Shown here: positions 55,942 through 64,000 of the stretch, piece after piece
Numbering within the stretch: position 1 is the stretch's first letter
Layout: every line of letters starts with the position of its first letter
Assembly: GCF_001375515.1 (NCBI RefSeq)
Contig: NZ_CTDX01000011.1
Location: 59,236-123,235 of the forward strand
Length of the DNA: 64,000 nt
Direction of reading: 5' to 3'
Source: Bacillus kwashiorkori
Lineage (GTDB): Bacteria > Bacillota > Bacilli > Bacillales > Caldibacillaceae
Notes under the pieces: model-generated
The model's input: only the letters and a program-made list of their open reading frames with translations
Told to the model about the DNA's origin: nothing
Databases searched by the model: none
Translations under genes and position numbers: made by a program

Positions 55942-56159
55942 AAACAAGTGTATTGACCAAATAAAACCCTTTTAACTGGGTAAATTGTAAATTTTTATGG
56001 AAGGGGGGATAAGCAATGTAAGTTCCTTGAATCTAATACTTCATTTAAGTTTTATTACAGAAAGAAATATAAGATTATCTGGAAAGGGAGATAACTTATA
56101 ATAAAATTTATGATAGGATATAGGTGATTAAAATTTTAAATTAATTATATTGTTAAAAG
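55942..56159. other. Non-coding stretch before the kinase operon
   Basis: AT-rich with no gene. It should hold the promoter of the 56205-59011 operon; the most notable structure is the dyad at 56160-56179, annotated separately. Confidence 0.4.
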
Positions 56160-56179
56160 CCAAATTAAATATAATTTGG
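56160..56179. promoter_or_regulatory. Candidate operator of the nuclease-kinase operon
   Basis: A perfect inverted repeat CCAAATT / AATTTGG with a 6-nt centre lies 25 nt before the first gene. It is placed to control the operon; the first gene product has a winged-helix-like segment and might bind it. Confidence 0.55.
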
Positions 56180-56204
56180 AATAGCAGAGGGTAGTGTTAA
56201 AAGT

Positions 56205-56888
56205 ATGAAAGGTAATTCCTTTAAGTATTCAGATAGAGGGTTTGAAAGTGAAGAATTATTGATTCAAAATTTTTTAGATACTGGATTTAATAGATTCTTT
56301 AGAAAGGGTTATAAAGTAACTAGAGAATTTGAAATTGGCTCAGGAAGAGCTGATATATTACTAGTTCAAATAGATGAACGATCCTGTTTATTTAAAAATA
56401 AAGTGACTCTTAATCCTACCGAAATATTAATTTCTAGTATTCTGTATCACAAAAAGCCGATATCAATTAAAACATTGAAAACAAGAACGGGACTAACCCC
56501 AAAGAAACTATTAGCGAACTTAACTAGTTTAACTGAAAAAAAATTAATAGAGGAAACTAGTTTGAACTGTTACATAAAAAATGAGAGCTTAACTCCCTAT
56601 TATAAATATTTAGTTTCAATTGAAGGGAAACTTAGTAGATGGGAGGAAGCTTTAACCCAAGCCTATCGGAACAGGCTTTTCTCAAATGAATCGTATGTAT
56701 TGTTGGACAATAAATATATATATAACGCATATAAAAATTTAAACTCCTTTAAGCAATCTAATGTAGGGCTGATATCAATCGATGCAGAAACTAGAGAAAC
56801 TAGAATGGTCTTCAGGCCAAAGAAGACAAATCCACTTTCAAACCATTTTGTTTGGAGGGCAGGATACTACTTAAAAGAACGGATATAA
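56205..56888 (+). CDS. PD-(D/E)XK-like nuclease with inserted winged-helix-like segment
   Basis: A 227-residue soluble protein. The putative catalytic residues are Asp50 in REFEIGSGRADILLV and Glu140-x-Lys142 in VSIEGKLSRWEEALTQAYRNRL, spaced as D ... ExK, with about 85 residues between them. That spacer (ILISSILYHKKPISIKTLKTRTGLTPKKLLANLTSLTEKKLIEE) looks like a winged helix. First gene of the operon with the kinase; 21-nt gap to it. The nuclease call is inference from the motif pattern; a non-catalytic DNA-binding role is possible. Confidence 0.65.
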   Translation: MKGNSFKYSDRGFESEELLIQNFLDTGFNRFFRKGYKVTREFEIGSGRADILLVQIDERSCLFKNKVTLNPTEILISSILYHKKPISIKTLKTRTGLTPKKLLANLTSLTEKKLIEETSLNCYIKNESLTPYYKYLVSIEGKLSRWEEALTQAYRNRLFSNESYVLLDNKYIYNAYKNLNSFKQSNVGLISIDAETRETRMVFRPKKTNPLSNHFVWRAGYYLKERI

Positions 56889-56909
56889 TCACTCAAGGGG
56901 GAGATGGGA

Positions 56910-57773
56910 ATGGTTTTTGATATTAGCGCTGGTGAAGTTCAGGCATTACTACCAGAATACAGTATAAAGCAGAGATTAAGGCCAAGTGCGCAAAAAGCTG
57001 TTTTTATAGCTGAAGATAAAGATAAAAATAAGGTAGCGTTAAAGATTTATAATCCACATGCAAATATTGAGCGGTTGAGAAGAGAGATTGAAGTAATGAT
57101 GAAACTTGATTCACCGTATGTTGCAAGTTTAATAGAATTTAATCAGAGGGTAACTGCACAAGGTTCAATTATTTATATAGTAGAGGAGTTTGTCGACGGT
57201 CCTGATCTTGCTACTGTAATGGAGAATAAAGATACAATGAAAGAGCAAGAATTAATACCTTTTCTTGGTAAATTATTATTTGGACTTAGGGATATATGGG
57301 AACATAAGGTAGTACATCGTGATATAAAGCCCGCAAATATAATGATAAACTCTAACGGTGATCCTGTTATTATCGATTTTGGTATTGCTAGAAATTTGGA
57401 GTTAGAAACCATCACACAAACACAATTGCCTATAGGTCTCTGTACACCTAAGTGGGGCGCACCGGAACAGATTTTAAATAAAAAGACCTTTATAGACTGC
57501 AGAAGCGATATCTATTCATTAGGATTAATTGCATATGAGTTGGTTACAGGTGTCCACCCAATATGGAAAGAAAGCATTTCATTTGATGATAATCTACAAA
57601 GAATGCTTAGTATTCAATCACCTAAACTTGAAAAAGATATGGTTCATTCATCGCTAGGAAACTATATATATAAAATGACACAATTGGAGCCTTTTAAACG
57701 CTTTAGAAATCCAAACATTGCTATTCGTAATTTAAAATCAATTGCAGATGAAATAGGGTGTGATTTTATATGA
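56910..57773 (+). CDS. Hanks-type Ser/Thr protein kinase
   Basis: A 287-residue soluble kinase with no membrane anchor or PASTA domains, unlike PrkC. All catalytic elements are present: Lys45 (VALKIY), HRDIKPAN at 136-143, DFG at 156-158, APE at 184-186 and DIYSLGLIAYELVTG. The N-terminus (FDISAGEVQALLPEYSIKQRLRPSAQKAVFIAEDK) is a loose P-loop. Start ATG 56910, with GGGGGAG upstream (56904 is an alternative). Its stop overlaps the start of the 413-aa gene (ATGA). The target could be either partner protein. Confidence 0.9.
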   Translation: MVFDISAGEVQALLPEYSIKQRLRPSAQKAVFIAEDKDKNKVALKIYNPHANIERLRREIEVMMKLDSPYVASLIEFNQRVTAQGSIIYIVEEFVDGPDLATVMENKDTMKEQELIPFLGKLLFGLRDIWEHKVVHRDIKPANIMINSNGDPVIIDFGIARNLELETITQTQLPIGLCTPKWGAPEQILNKKTFIDCRSDIYSLGLIAYELVTGVHPIWKESISFDDNLQRMLSIQSPKLEKDMVHSSLGNYIYKMTQLEPFKRFRNPNIAIRNLKSIADEIGCDFI

Positions 57774-59011
57774 GATCATATTCGGGACCTAGCTTTTATT
57801 ATCAACTTGGTCATCAGGATCAAAAAACCGCTAAAGAGTTACTGTCCCTAGGTATTGGAAGAGGGGTAATTTTCAGTCCTCGTCACCTAAAGGTTCAACA
57901 GTTAGAAAAGTATATTCAGGAATATAACAGTATTACACCTCACCCAAGAATTATTATTGACCCCCAGATTTATAACCCAAAATTTCAACATAGTGATGGT
58001 TACGATTATGGTGACATAGTAGACTCTACATATGCATTAGAGGATGATATTACTTTAGAACAATTAGTTAATGAGGCACTTGATTTTCAACTTCAGCAAG
58101 GTGTGGATACTTATATAATTCCATGTAACTATATAAGTCAATTTAATAACGCATGGCTAGAACAGCTTATTAAGCTATCAACGATTGGTGAAGAATGGAA
58201 AAGAGAACATGAAATTCATAATGATGTTCTTTTAACTGTTGCTTGCTCTAGTTCAATAATAAGTAACCAAGAATTTAGATACGAGTTACTTAACACTTTA
58301 ACTGGTCTAGATGTAGATGGCTTCTATACTGTATTTGGAAACACAGATGGTAACAGTGATATCTTACCAAAGGATTTAGAATATATAAAAGGTTTATGTG
58401 ATATTACATTTAGACTAAAACAAAATGATTATATAGTAATAGACGGCTATACTTCTTATGCAGCAATATTACAATTTCCTTTTGGTTTGGATGGTTTTGC
58501 AAGTGGCGGATTTAATAATAGACGCTTATTTGATCCAATGTCATTTGATGAGACAGATAATGATGGTCCAAGAACTCCAAAGCCAAGATTTTGGTCGATA
58601 GAAATATTAAATAGTTTAATATACCCTGACGAACTTGAATTAATTAGCGAGGAGGGATTACTAGAGAAATTAGTATCAGATCCTGAAAATGTCCCTACAT
58701 TCGCTAAAACCCTCTTTAATGCTTCTAGCCCGGCGGAAGCTAGTGAATCATGGAAAAGAAAGGCGAGTTGGCAACATTACTTTTGGTCATGTCAAGAGTT
58801 AGTAAATATCTTTAAGGATTTAAATTCTAAACAGAGAGTGGATAAAGTATTTGAGTTACTAGCAAACGCAGTTGAGATTTACAAAGAAATAAATAGACGA
58901 GGAATTAGATTAAGAGGTGAAGCAAAAGGGGAACATATTATTGTATGGCTTAATGCTTTTACTAGTTATTTTGAAGAAGTTAAAGATGAGTTGTTTATAG
59001 AATATAATTAA
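57770..59011 (+). CDS. Unknown 413-aa protein, possibly TIM-barrel-like, coupled to the kinase
   Basis: A soluble protein with no recognised family. Regular hydrophobic strands alternate with helices: GRGVIFSPRH, RIIIDPQIYNP, TYIIPCNYISQ, LLTVACSSSII, VDGFYTVFGNTDG, YIVIDGYTSYAAI, LDGFASGGFNNRRLF. That rhythm suggests an (alpha/beta)8 barrel in the first 270 residues, followed by a helical tail with WKRKASWQHYFWSCQELVNIF. Its start overlaps the kinase stop, so the two are made together. Function unknown; the barrel prediction is by eye only. Confidence 0.6.
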   Translation: MRSYSGPSFYYQLGHQDQKTAKELLSLGIGRGVIFSPRHLKVQQLEKYIQEYNSITPHPRIIIDPQIYNPKFQHSDGYDYGDIVDSTYALEDDITLEQLVNEALDFQLQQGVDTYIIPCNYISQFNNAWLEQLIKLSTIGEEWKREHEIHNDVLLTVACSSSIISNQEFRYELLNTLTGLDVDGFYTVFGNTDGNSDILPKDLEYIKGLCDITFRLKQNDYIVIDGYTSYAAILQFPFGLDGFASGGFNNRRLFDPMSFDETDNDGPRTPKPRFWSIEILNSLIYPDELELISEEGLLEKLVSDPENVPTFAKTLFNASSPAEASESWKRKASWQHYFWSCQELVNIFKDLNSKQRVDKVFELLANAVEIYKEINRRGIRLRGEAKGEHIIVWLNAFTSYFEEVKDELFIEYN

Positions 59012-59144
59012 CAATAAATCTAATATGTAATTAAAACACCTATTGCGAACAAAGTGGTTGCATCTGTTGGCAGCTTACTACCTCATTATATTATTAAAAA
59101 TCGAATAAACTATGATTCTAATGAAGTTTGGAGGCTGATATCCA

Positions 59145-59599
59145 GTGCATTATAAACCGATAATGGAACCCTTTACTTTTCCTGTGAGGATAATAGATAC
59201 TGAAAAACAAAAAGCTGTATATCTTGGTAACAAGGAAAGCAGAAAATGTATGTTTTGTGGAAAAGCAAAAGGAGAAGTTACTTTTAAGAAAGATGCCCAT
59301 GTTATACCAGCCTCTTTAGGTAATAGAATCCTCTTCAATTACAATGAATGTGATGACTGTAATGAGCATCACTTCGGGGTTCATGAAAATGAACTGGCAA
59401 ATTACTTGATGTTAGATAGAGTATTTATAGGAGCAAGGAAAAGAGTTGGATTACCTAAATATAGGCCTAATCCAAAAGGTGGAAATTCAATGGAACACCT
59501 TCCTGATAGTAATACCGTGAGTATTAAATTAGATGATCTAGAAGACAGGTTTGAAATTATAAATGATGATGAAAGTAAAAATATTATTTTTAAAATAAA
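59145..59599 (+). pseudogene. HNH endonuclease gene, 5' part, interrupted by IS
   Basis: The first 151 or so codons of an HNH_5-like endonuclease (CMFCGKAKGEVTFKKDAHVIPASLG, then NECDDCNEHHFG), starting at GTG 59145 behind GGAGG. The reading frame runs into the IS at 59600, which adds a short foreign tail and a stop at 59630. If the IS and one copy of its 8-bp target are removed, the frame joins codon for codon to the segment at 61063-61531, giving a protein of about 305 residues. It follows the kinase operon by 133 nt and may have been its fourth member. Confidence 0.85.
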
Positions 59600-59690
59600 G
59601 GCTCTGTTAAAGGCAAATGTTGATATTTGATACCTGTCAAAAAACTTGATATAATTAACACAAGAACGAACATTCGAGGAGGTTTTCAAG

Positions 59691-60719
59691 GTGAGCAAAG
59701 CGTTTAGCAACTTATTAAAGCATATTGATAAATTGCCACACACTCAAAAAGAACAAGTTTATCAATGGGTTAAACGCTATGTTGAACCTTCTTCCTCCGC
59801 AGGTGGTCGTTTAATCAATGAAATGAGAGAAACTCGCTTCAAAGAAGGTTTTGAATGCCCTCATTGTACATCGGAACACGTTGTTCGATTCGGAAAGTAC
59901 AATGGTCGCCAACGTTATCGTTGTAAGGCTTGTAGCAAAACCTTTACTGATACAACCAATACCGTCTTGTACCGTACCCGAAAAGGAAACGAATGGATTA
60001 CATTTGTTGATTGTATGTTCAAAGGTTATTCCCTCCGAAAGTCCGCTGAAATCGTAGGGGTTACTTGGGTTACGCTTTTTTATTGGAGACACAAACTGTT
60101 AAACGCTTTAAAGCAATTGGATGTTGAACATTTTGAAGGTATCGTTGAAATTGACGAGACCTATTTCCTATACTCTCAAAAGGGACAACGTGGCATTACT
60201 GACCGTAAACCTCGTAAACGTGGTGGAAAATCCAAGCACAGAGGAATCAGCCACGAACAAGTTTGTGTCCTCGTTGCCAGAGACCGAACAAAAGCAACCA
60301 TCTCCAAAGTTGCTTGTATGGGGCGTATTGTAAAACCGAAAGTCGATACCTTGATTGGTTCTAAACTATCCAAAGAAAACGTAATTGTAACCGATGCTTG
60401 GAGGGCTTACAAAACCTATGCAAAAGAAAAAGGTTTAGAGCATTACCGTATTAAATCAGACGGTGGCAAACACGTTATTAAGGGCTTATATCACATCCAA
60501 AATGTCAACGGTCTTCATTCTCGCTTAAAACAATGGATAGACCGTTTTAAAGGTGTGGCTACAAAGTATCTTGACAATTACCTTGCTTGGTTTTTATTTG
60601 TTGATAGTCGTAGTAACGAAAGTACAAATCAACATATAAAAGAATTCCTATTAACATCATTTGTATTTGAGATGACAGACACATATGACAGTTTGCGACA
60701 GTCAAAATTTACTGTGTAG
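59691..60719 (+). CDS. IS1595-family (ISXO2-like) transposase
   Basis: A 342-residue DDE transposase. N-terminal zinc ribbon (FECPHCTSEHVVRFGKYNGRQRYRCKACSKTFTD), a helix-turn-helix (SLRKSAEIVGVTWVTLFYWRHKL) and a catalytic core with VEIDETYF (first Asp), VTDAWRAYKTYA (second Asp) and HVIKGLYHIQNVNGLHSRLK (third acidic/polar position). RBS CGAGGAGG; GTG start. Belongs to the IS that disrupts the HNH gene. Confidence 0.95.
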   Translation: MSKAFSNLLKHIDKLPHTQKEQVYQWVKRYVEPSSSAGGRLINEMRETRFKEGFECPHCTSEHVVRFGKYNGRQRYRCKACSKTFTDTTNTVLYRTRKGNEWITFVDCMFKGYSLRKSAEIVGVTWVTLFYWRHKLLNALKQLDVEHFEGIVEIDETYFLYSQKGQRGITDRKPRKRGGKSKHRGISHEQVCVLVARDRTKATISKVACMGRIVKPKVDTLIGSKLSKENVIVTDAWRAYKTYAKEKGLEHYRIKSDGGKHVIKGLYHIQNVNGLHSRLKQWIDRFKGVATKYLDNYLAWFLFVDSRSNESTNQHIKEFLLTSFVFEMTDTYDSLRQSKFTV

Positions 60720-60777
60720 TTTCCATTTGTTAGGGCAAAATATTTTATTAATCCCTTATGAAATTGGAGGTCATTTA

Positions 60778-60942
60778 ATGCAAAGGTATTTAATCGGAAT
60801 TGTAATGATTATTTGTGGAATAATACTCCTATTTATGGCAAAGGGAAGAAGTTTTTTAGAGATTGAACAGTCACTTGTGATTGCTTATTCCTTTTTAGTA
60901 TTTGGTGTTATTTATATTTTTTATAAAATGCTTCGTAAGTGA
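60778..60942 (+). CDS. Small membrane protein carried as passenger by the IS
   Basis: A 54-residue protein with two hydrophobic helices (YLIGIVMIICGIILLFMAKG and VIAYSFLVFGVIYIFYKM). It starts at ATG 60778 behind TTGGAGG, inside the IS after the transposase. Passenger genes are known in this IS family. Function unknown. Confidence 0.7.
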   Translation: MQRYLIGIVMIICGIILLFMAKGRSFLEIEQSLVIAYSFLVFGVIYIFYKMLRK

Positions 60943-60981
60943 TTATTATCTCCGCAAATAAAGAGTTTTTTCGCCCTTAAT

Positions 60982-61021
60982 AGTTCGGGAAACCAGTGAG
61001 AAGTGGTTTCCCGAACTTTTC
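60982..61021 (+). terminator. Terminator inside the IS right end
   Basis: A perfect 14-bp stem (AGTTCGGGAAACCA / TGGTTTCCCGAACT), 8-nt loop, followed by TTT and a short C/T tract. Confidence 0.85.
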
Positions 61022-61062
61022 TCCTAAAAATCAACATTAAAATTTAACAGAGCCAAAATAAA

Positions 61063-61531
61063 TGATCCACTTCCTTATAGGCCTGTAGATATATGTAAAA
61101 GTTTAACTCATATGGTTTGGCCATTTCTATCAAAAGATAGAAGAGATAATTTAAAGCATATTCCACAATGGTTGTTAGGGGAATTTGACATTCTACCCTT
61201 GTATTTGGATGTTGCATTTGTTCCGGGAAATGGCTTTTCTAAAGTGATTTTAGAATGCTGGGAGTCAAAAGATGGTAATTTTCCATTAATGGTACGTTTT
61301 ACCTTCGGATTAAAAATATTAACATTCTATATACCAGCATCAAAAAGTTTATCCAAGGCACCTATTAGAAATGAGATTTATATTCAAATCCCAGAACATA
61401 TTGAGGAATTATCGGTAGATGGTTTGAAGATTAATGAGAATAAACGGTTAAGACCAGATTATCTAACCTATACTATGAGTTATAACAGCGCTGAGGAATT
61501 AGATCTTGAAAAGGACGACAGCAGAAAATAA
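61063..61531 (+). pseudogene. HNH endonuclease gene, 3' part, separated by IS
   Basis: Reads in the same frame as the 59145 fragment after removal of the IS: NDPLPYRPVDICKSLTHMV, then WPFLSKDRRDNLKHIPQWLLGEF ... RLRPDYLTYTMSYNSAEELDLEKDDSRK-stop. A separate start at ATG 61112 is possible but has no ribosome binding site and would lack the HNH motif, so it is annotated as the downstream part of the interrupted gene. The domain itself is not recognised. Confidence 0.8.
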
Positions 61532-61663
61532 TGTTAAAGATCTATGGATATTGTATGAGAGGAGCTGCGCAAAATTTAAATAGGATTTAGGATAAGAAAA
61601 TTCATAATTTATCTAAATCTATTATGGGTATATTTAATAGACAATTTTCTAAGGAATAAGGAT

Positions 61664-61704
61664 AAAGGCGGTGAATTAAATAATTCATCGCCTTTATTAT
61701 TTTA
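61664..61704 (+). terminator. Terminator at the end of the defence block
   Basis: A 15-bp stem AAAGGCGGTGAATTA / TAATTCATCGCCTTT (one wobble) with a 2-nt loop and a T-rich tail. It follows the HNH gene by about 130 nt. Confidence 0.85.
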
Positions 61705-61789
61705 CTTAACTTTTCATTCAAATTTCACTTTTTTGTTCAGTATCAACGTAAGCCCGAAATAAGAAAATGCGCACCTTCAAGGGTACGCA

Positions 61790-61846
61790 TGCCAAATAAC
61801 CGTAAAATCCTGATTTTTCAATTCGGATTCACGGTTATTTCATTTT
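61790..61846. repeat. Inverted repeat between the defence block and the IS21-type genes
   Basis: AAATAACCGTAAAATCC pairs with GGATTCACGGTTATTT (one mismatch) around a 21-nt centre. It may belong to the end of the IS21 element or terminate istB. The remaining DNA to 62036 has no visible gene. Confidence 0.45.
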
Positions 61847-62036
61847 ATATGCTACATTCTTTTCGGATCATCTTCGACCAAGGCAAGTACAAATTTATAA
61901 CATCTGGATTTCTATGAATATCTAAATTTGGTAAATCCTTCAGTAATTTTACAAGATACCGATAAAAATGTATTTGGCAAGAGAAAAATGTATAAAACGG
62001 CAATCCTTTTTACAGTTCACTTGCCAACATTAAATT

Positions 62037-62765
62037 TTAAATACCTCTTAATGCCAACGACTCTTTCATCCGGTTACTATCACCCCCAAAAAGTACTAAA
62101 TGGGAGTGATGTATCAACCGATCTACTACTGCTTCCGTTAGAATTGGGTCTCCAAATACATGGTTCCACTGTCCGAACTGGAGGTTTGTAGTAATGATAA
62201 TACTCCTTTTCTCATAACACAGAGAAATCACTTGGAAAAGGAGCTCTGCTCCTTGCTTATGCAATGGAATATAGCCAAGCTCATCGAGTATCAATAAATC
62301 AAGCTTTTCAATTTTTTTAAACAGCTTATTCAGCGTTCCTTTCTCATTCGCCTCTAACAGTTCATTGGCGAGAGAGGCAATTGTATAAAACTTTACTCTT
62401 TTGCCATACTTTTGTATGGCATTCATTCCGATTAGTGTGGAAAGATACGTTTTTCCTGCACCAACCCCGCCATAAAAAATCATATTTTCTTTTGATTCAA
62501 TAAAATCACCATTTAAAAGATTTTGTTGACTTAAGCCTTGTCCAAGCTGGATGTCTTTCCAGTCGAAAGGTTTGCCGGACACGTTTGGCAAGGTTGCCGC
62601 CTTTAGTAGAAGATTAATTCTTCTCTCCTCGCGCTGCTCTATTTCCTTTTCAAAAAGATGTAGTAAATATTCTTGCGAATCTTTCACATCTACCGTATGG
62701 AAATTTTCACGAATCCAACTAAGTTTTAATCGTTTGGCATATTCCTGAATCTTATCTTGCATCAT
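62037..62765 (-). CDS. istB: IS21 helper ATPase IstB
   Basis: A 242-residue AAA+ ATPase of IS21 elements. Walker A is YGGVGAGKT, Walker B LLILDELGY, and the ITTNLQFGQWNHVFGD segment is typical. It assembles on target DNA and activates the IstA transposase. Its ATG overlaps the istA stop by 4 nt. It resembles DnaC-type loaders but the pairing with IstA settles the identity. Confidence 0.95.
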   Translation of the reverse strand: MMQDKIQEYAKRLKLSWIRENFHTVDVKDSQEYLLHLFEKEIEQREERRINLLLKAATLPNVSGKPFDWKDIQLGQGLSQQNLLNGDFIESKENMIFYGGVGAGKTYLSTLIGMNAIQKYGKRVKFYTIASLANELLEANEKGTLNKLFKKIEKLDLLILDELGYIPLHKQGAELLFQVISLCYEKRSIIITTNLQFGQWNHVFGDPILTEAVVDRLIHHSHLVLFGGDSNRMKESLALRGI

Positions 62766-64000
62766 GCTTGCCTCCTTTCTATAGTAAAGAAGGCATCATA
62801 TCGGCTCATTCCACGTTCTGCCGGTGGCATAGCTGGAACATTAGTTTTCAACTTTAGTGTTTGTCTATGGCCACGACCATGAACTAGTTGATGAAAGACT
62901 TGTTTTATTGCTTCCGAAGATGGATGACTTCCTTCAGAGGCTATTTTTAATGCTTCTGTAGCCATCTCTAGACGATGTTCTTTTAATATCGTAGATAATA
63001 AGAGTAATGCCTTTTTCTTTTCCTCCATTGTGCATTCATGTAAGTATTTTTGCCATATTTCAGGAAGCTGATTATAAAATGTTGTGTACTTTAGAGCATT
63101 TGGTCTTTTTGCCATAAGCGATAGATATGGCTGCCAATTCATTGACTTCGATGTCTCCCCATATAGGCGTTCATGGCTCACTATTACCTCATAATCATCC
63201 GTAAGGATATCGATGCGATTATAGGTTACACCTACTAATACTTTTTGATTAGAATAACGAGGAGAAGTGGAATACCTTTTCATATCGACTTGTACATAAC
63301 CATATTTATCAGCCTTCAATATTTCATAACGTATTCCCGAATACTCTTTAGGTGGTAAATATAATAAAGCATCCTTATCTTCCTCAAATAATCTACTAAT
63401 CTCTTCTTTTTTTTCGTAATGAGGACGGAATCGATCATTCTCCACCTCAGTCCATAACCCACTATTTAAATCTTCTAATCTATATATCTTACGTTCAGGT
63501 AAAAAGAAGTTGTTTCGTACATATTTAACCATTGCTTCTACATGGCCTTTCTCATTTCCAGCACCAGGATTACAAAACTCATATTCAAAACCATAGTGCA
63601 ATACAAATTTTTCGAAGGCTTCTGTAAGTTCACGCTTCCCATGTGAGAGTATTTTCTTCACTGCGGGGGATAAGTTATCGAAACGGATTCTTTTTGGCAC
63701 TCCTTCTAAATGATGAAAGAATCGCTTTAATCCTTCTAAGAAACAGTCCTGATTTTGAGATTCAAAAACCTGAACTAAGAATGAATTACTATATGGAAAT
63801 GATAGAACAAGATACGGAAGATCTATAACTCTACCATTTCTTTTAAATGGTGCTTCACCGAAGTCCACTTGTGCATCACCTGGTCTTGCTTCTAATGGTA
63901 GTGCAGCTTCTTCACTTTCCTCAAGCAATTCCTTTTTTCGTTTAGAAACATACGCTCTTACTGTACGATCAGATCCTTTGAAATCAACTTCATCTACAAG
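62762..64000 (-). CDS. istA: IS21 transposase IstA (5' end beyond the window)
   Basis: At least 412 codons of the transposase; the reading frame stays open to the window edge (LVDEVDFKGSDRTVRAYVSKRKKELLEESEE precedes the first internal Met), so the true start is outside. The DDE core shows AQVDFGEAPF (first Asp), IRFDNLSPAVKK (second Asp) and NEKGHVEAMVKYVRNNFFLP (Glu). The C-terminal domain extends to the overlap with istB. Confidence 0.93.
   Translation of the reverse strand, partial: LVDEVDFKGSDRTVRAYVSKRKKELLEESEEAALPLEARPGDAQVDFGEAPFKRNGRVIDLPYLVLSFPYSNSFLVQVFESQNQDCFLEGLKRFFHHLEGVPKRIRFDNLSPAVKKILSHGKRELTEAFEKFVLHYGFEYEFCNPGAGNEKGHVEAMVKYVRNNFFLPERKIYRLEDLNSGLWTEVENDRFRPHYEKKEEISRLFEEDKDALLYLPPKEYSGIRYEILKADKYGYVQVDMKRYSTSPRYSNQKVLVGVTYNRIDILTDDYEVIVSHERLYGETSKSMNWQPYLSLMAKRPNALKYTTFYNQLPEIWQKYLHECTMEEKKKALLLLSTILKEHRLEMATEALKIASEGSHPSSEAIKQVFHQLVHGRGHRQTLKLKTNVPAMPPAERGMSRYDAFFTIERRQA

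Larger units (their letters stand above)
59600..61054 (+). mobile_element. IS1595-like insertion sequence, intact, with 8-bp target duplication
   Basis: A 1455-bp element with 25-bp inverted ends (GGCTCTGTTAAA...ATGTTGAT at 59600-59624; complement at 61030-61054, differing only in a few central bases). It is flanked on both sides by AAAATAAA (59592-59599 and 61055-61062), a clean target duplication. It carries one transposase, one small membrane-protein gene and a perfect 14-bp hairpin near its right end. The insertion splits an HNH gene. Confidence 0.92.
62037..64000 (-). mobile_element. IS21-family element (partial, runs past the window end)
   Basis: An istA-istB pair in the standard overlapping order on the minus strand. 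The right end lies outside the window; the left end could not be fixed because no terminal repeat pair can be compared. Confidence 0.8.

Noticed and set aside
61112..61531. Independent 139-aa gene
   Set aside because: The ATG has no ribosome binding site, and the frame continues upstream to the exact IS target site, so it is the 3' part of the interrupted HNH gene.

Overview
The window is low-GC DNA from an endospore-forming Bacillota, most likely a Bacillaceae relative. The signs are strong AGGAGG-type ribosome binding sites, frequent TTG and GTG starts, a CotF-like coat protein, CsoR-CopA-CopZ organisation and Bacillus-type MerR and MerA. No rRNA, tRNA or CRISPR array was seen. The species cannot be named from the sequence alone.

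Region 1 (1-28.5 kb) is a dense heavy-metal resistance island. In order it holds: the end of a cadA Cd/Zn ATPase and cadD; a two-component system with a multicopper oxidase; a first merR-merA cassette; a leftward copper block (Csp-like Cys-rich copper-storage protein, CueP lipoprotein, CcdA, TlpA/ResA-like thioredoxin, CopB ATPase, a second two-component system, a DsbD/CcdA-like membrane protein); a rightward csoR-copA-copZ-ydhK block; a decayed cadA/cadD relic; an arsenic block (SBF/ACR3-like permease, arsR-arsB-arsC and an arsD-like gene); and a second merR-merA cassette. CsoR-type boxes lie before csoR, before copB and before a Met-rich membrane gene. Both mer cassettes have textbook long-spacer MerR promoters with inverted repeats.

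Region 2 (28.5-35.1 kb) carries an orphan MNT nucleotidyltransferase, a large serine recombinase translationally coupled to a 58-codon protein, and a two-gene split MMPL/RND transporter followed by its probable TetR regulator, with two dyad operators upstream.

Region 3 (35.1-46.7 kb) looks like a replication and maintenance module of an integrated plasmid or ICE. It has XRE regulators, a replication-relaxation family protein, a DnaD-like initiator, a DnaC/DnaI-like helicase loader, a stand-alone resolvase domain, several unknown small genes, scattered GGTTACTAAT repeats, and two similar leader RNAs that each end in a long-loop terminator. No relaxase or type IV secretion genes are in view.

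Region 4 (46.4-61.7 kb) is a defence island. It contains a DUF2325 protein, a methylase fused to a specificity-like domain, a complete type I HsdM-HsdS-HsdR system, an Mrr-type endonuclease behind a terminator-like leader, and an unfamiliar tightly coupled operon: a PD-(D/E)XK-like nuclease with an internal winged-helix-like segment, a Hanks-type Ser/Thr kinase and a 413-aa protein of unknown family. An HNH endonuclease gene follows. It is interrupted by an intact IS1595-like element with an 8-bp target duplication, and the two halves rejoin in frame if the IS is removed. The operon at 56.2-59.0 kb is the best candidate for an undescribed system.

Region 5 (62.0-64.0 kb) is an IS21-type istB-istA pair on the minus strand; istA runs off the window end.
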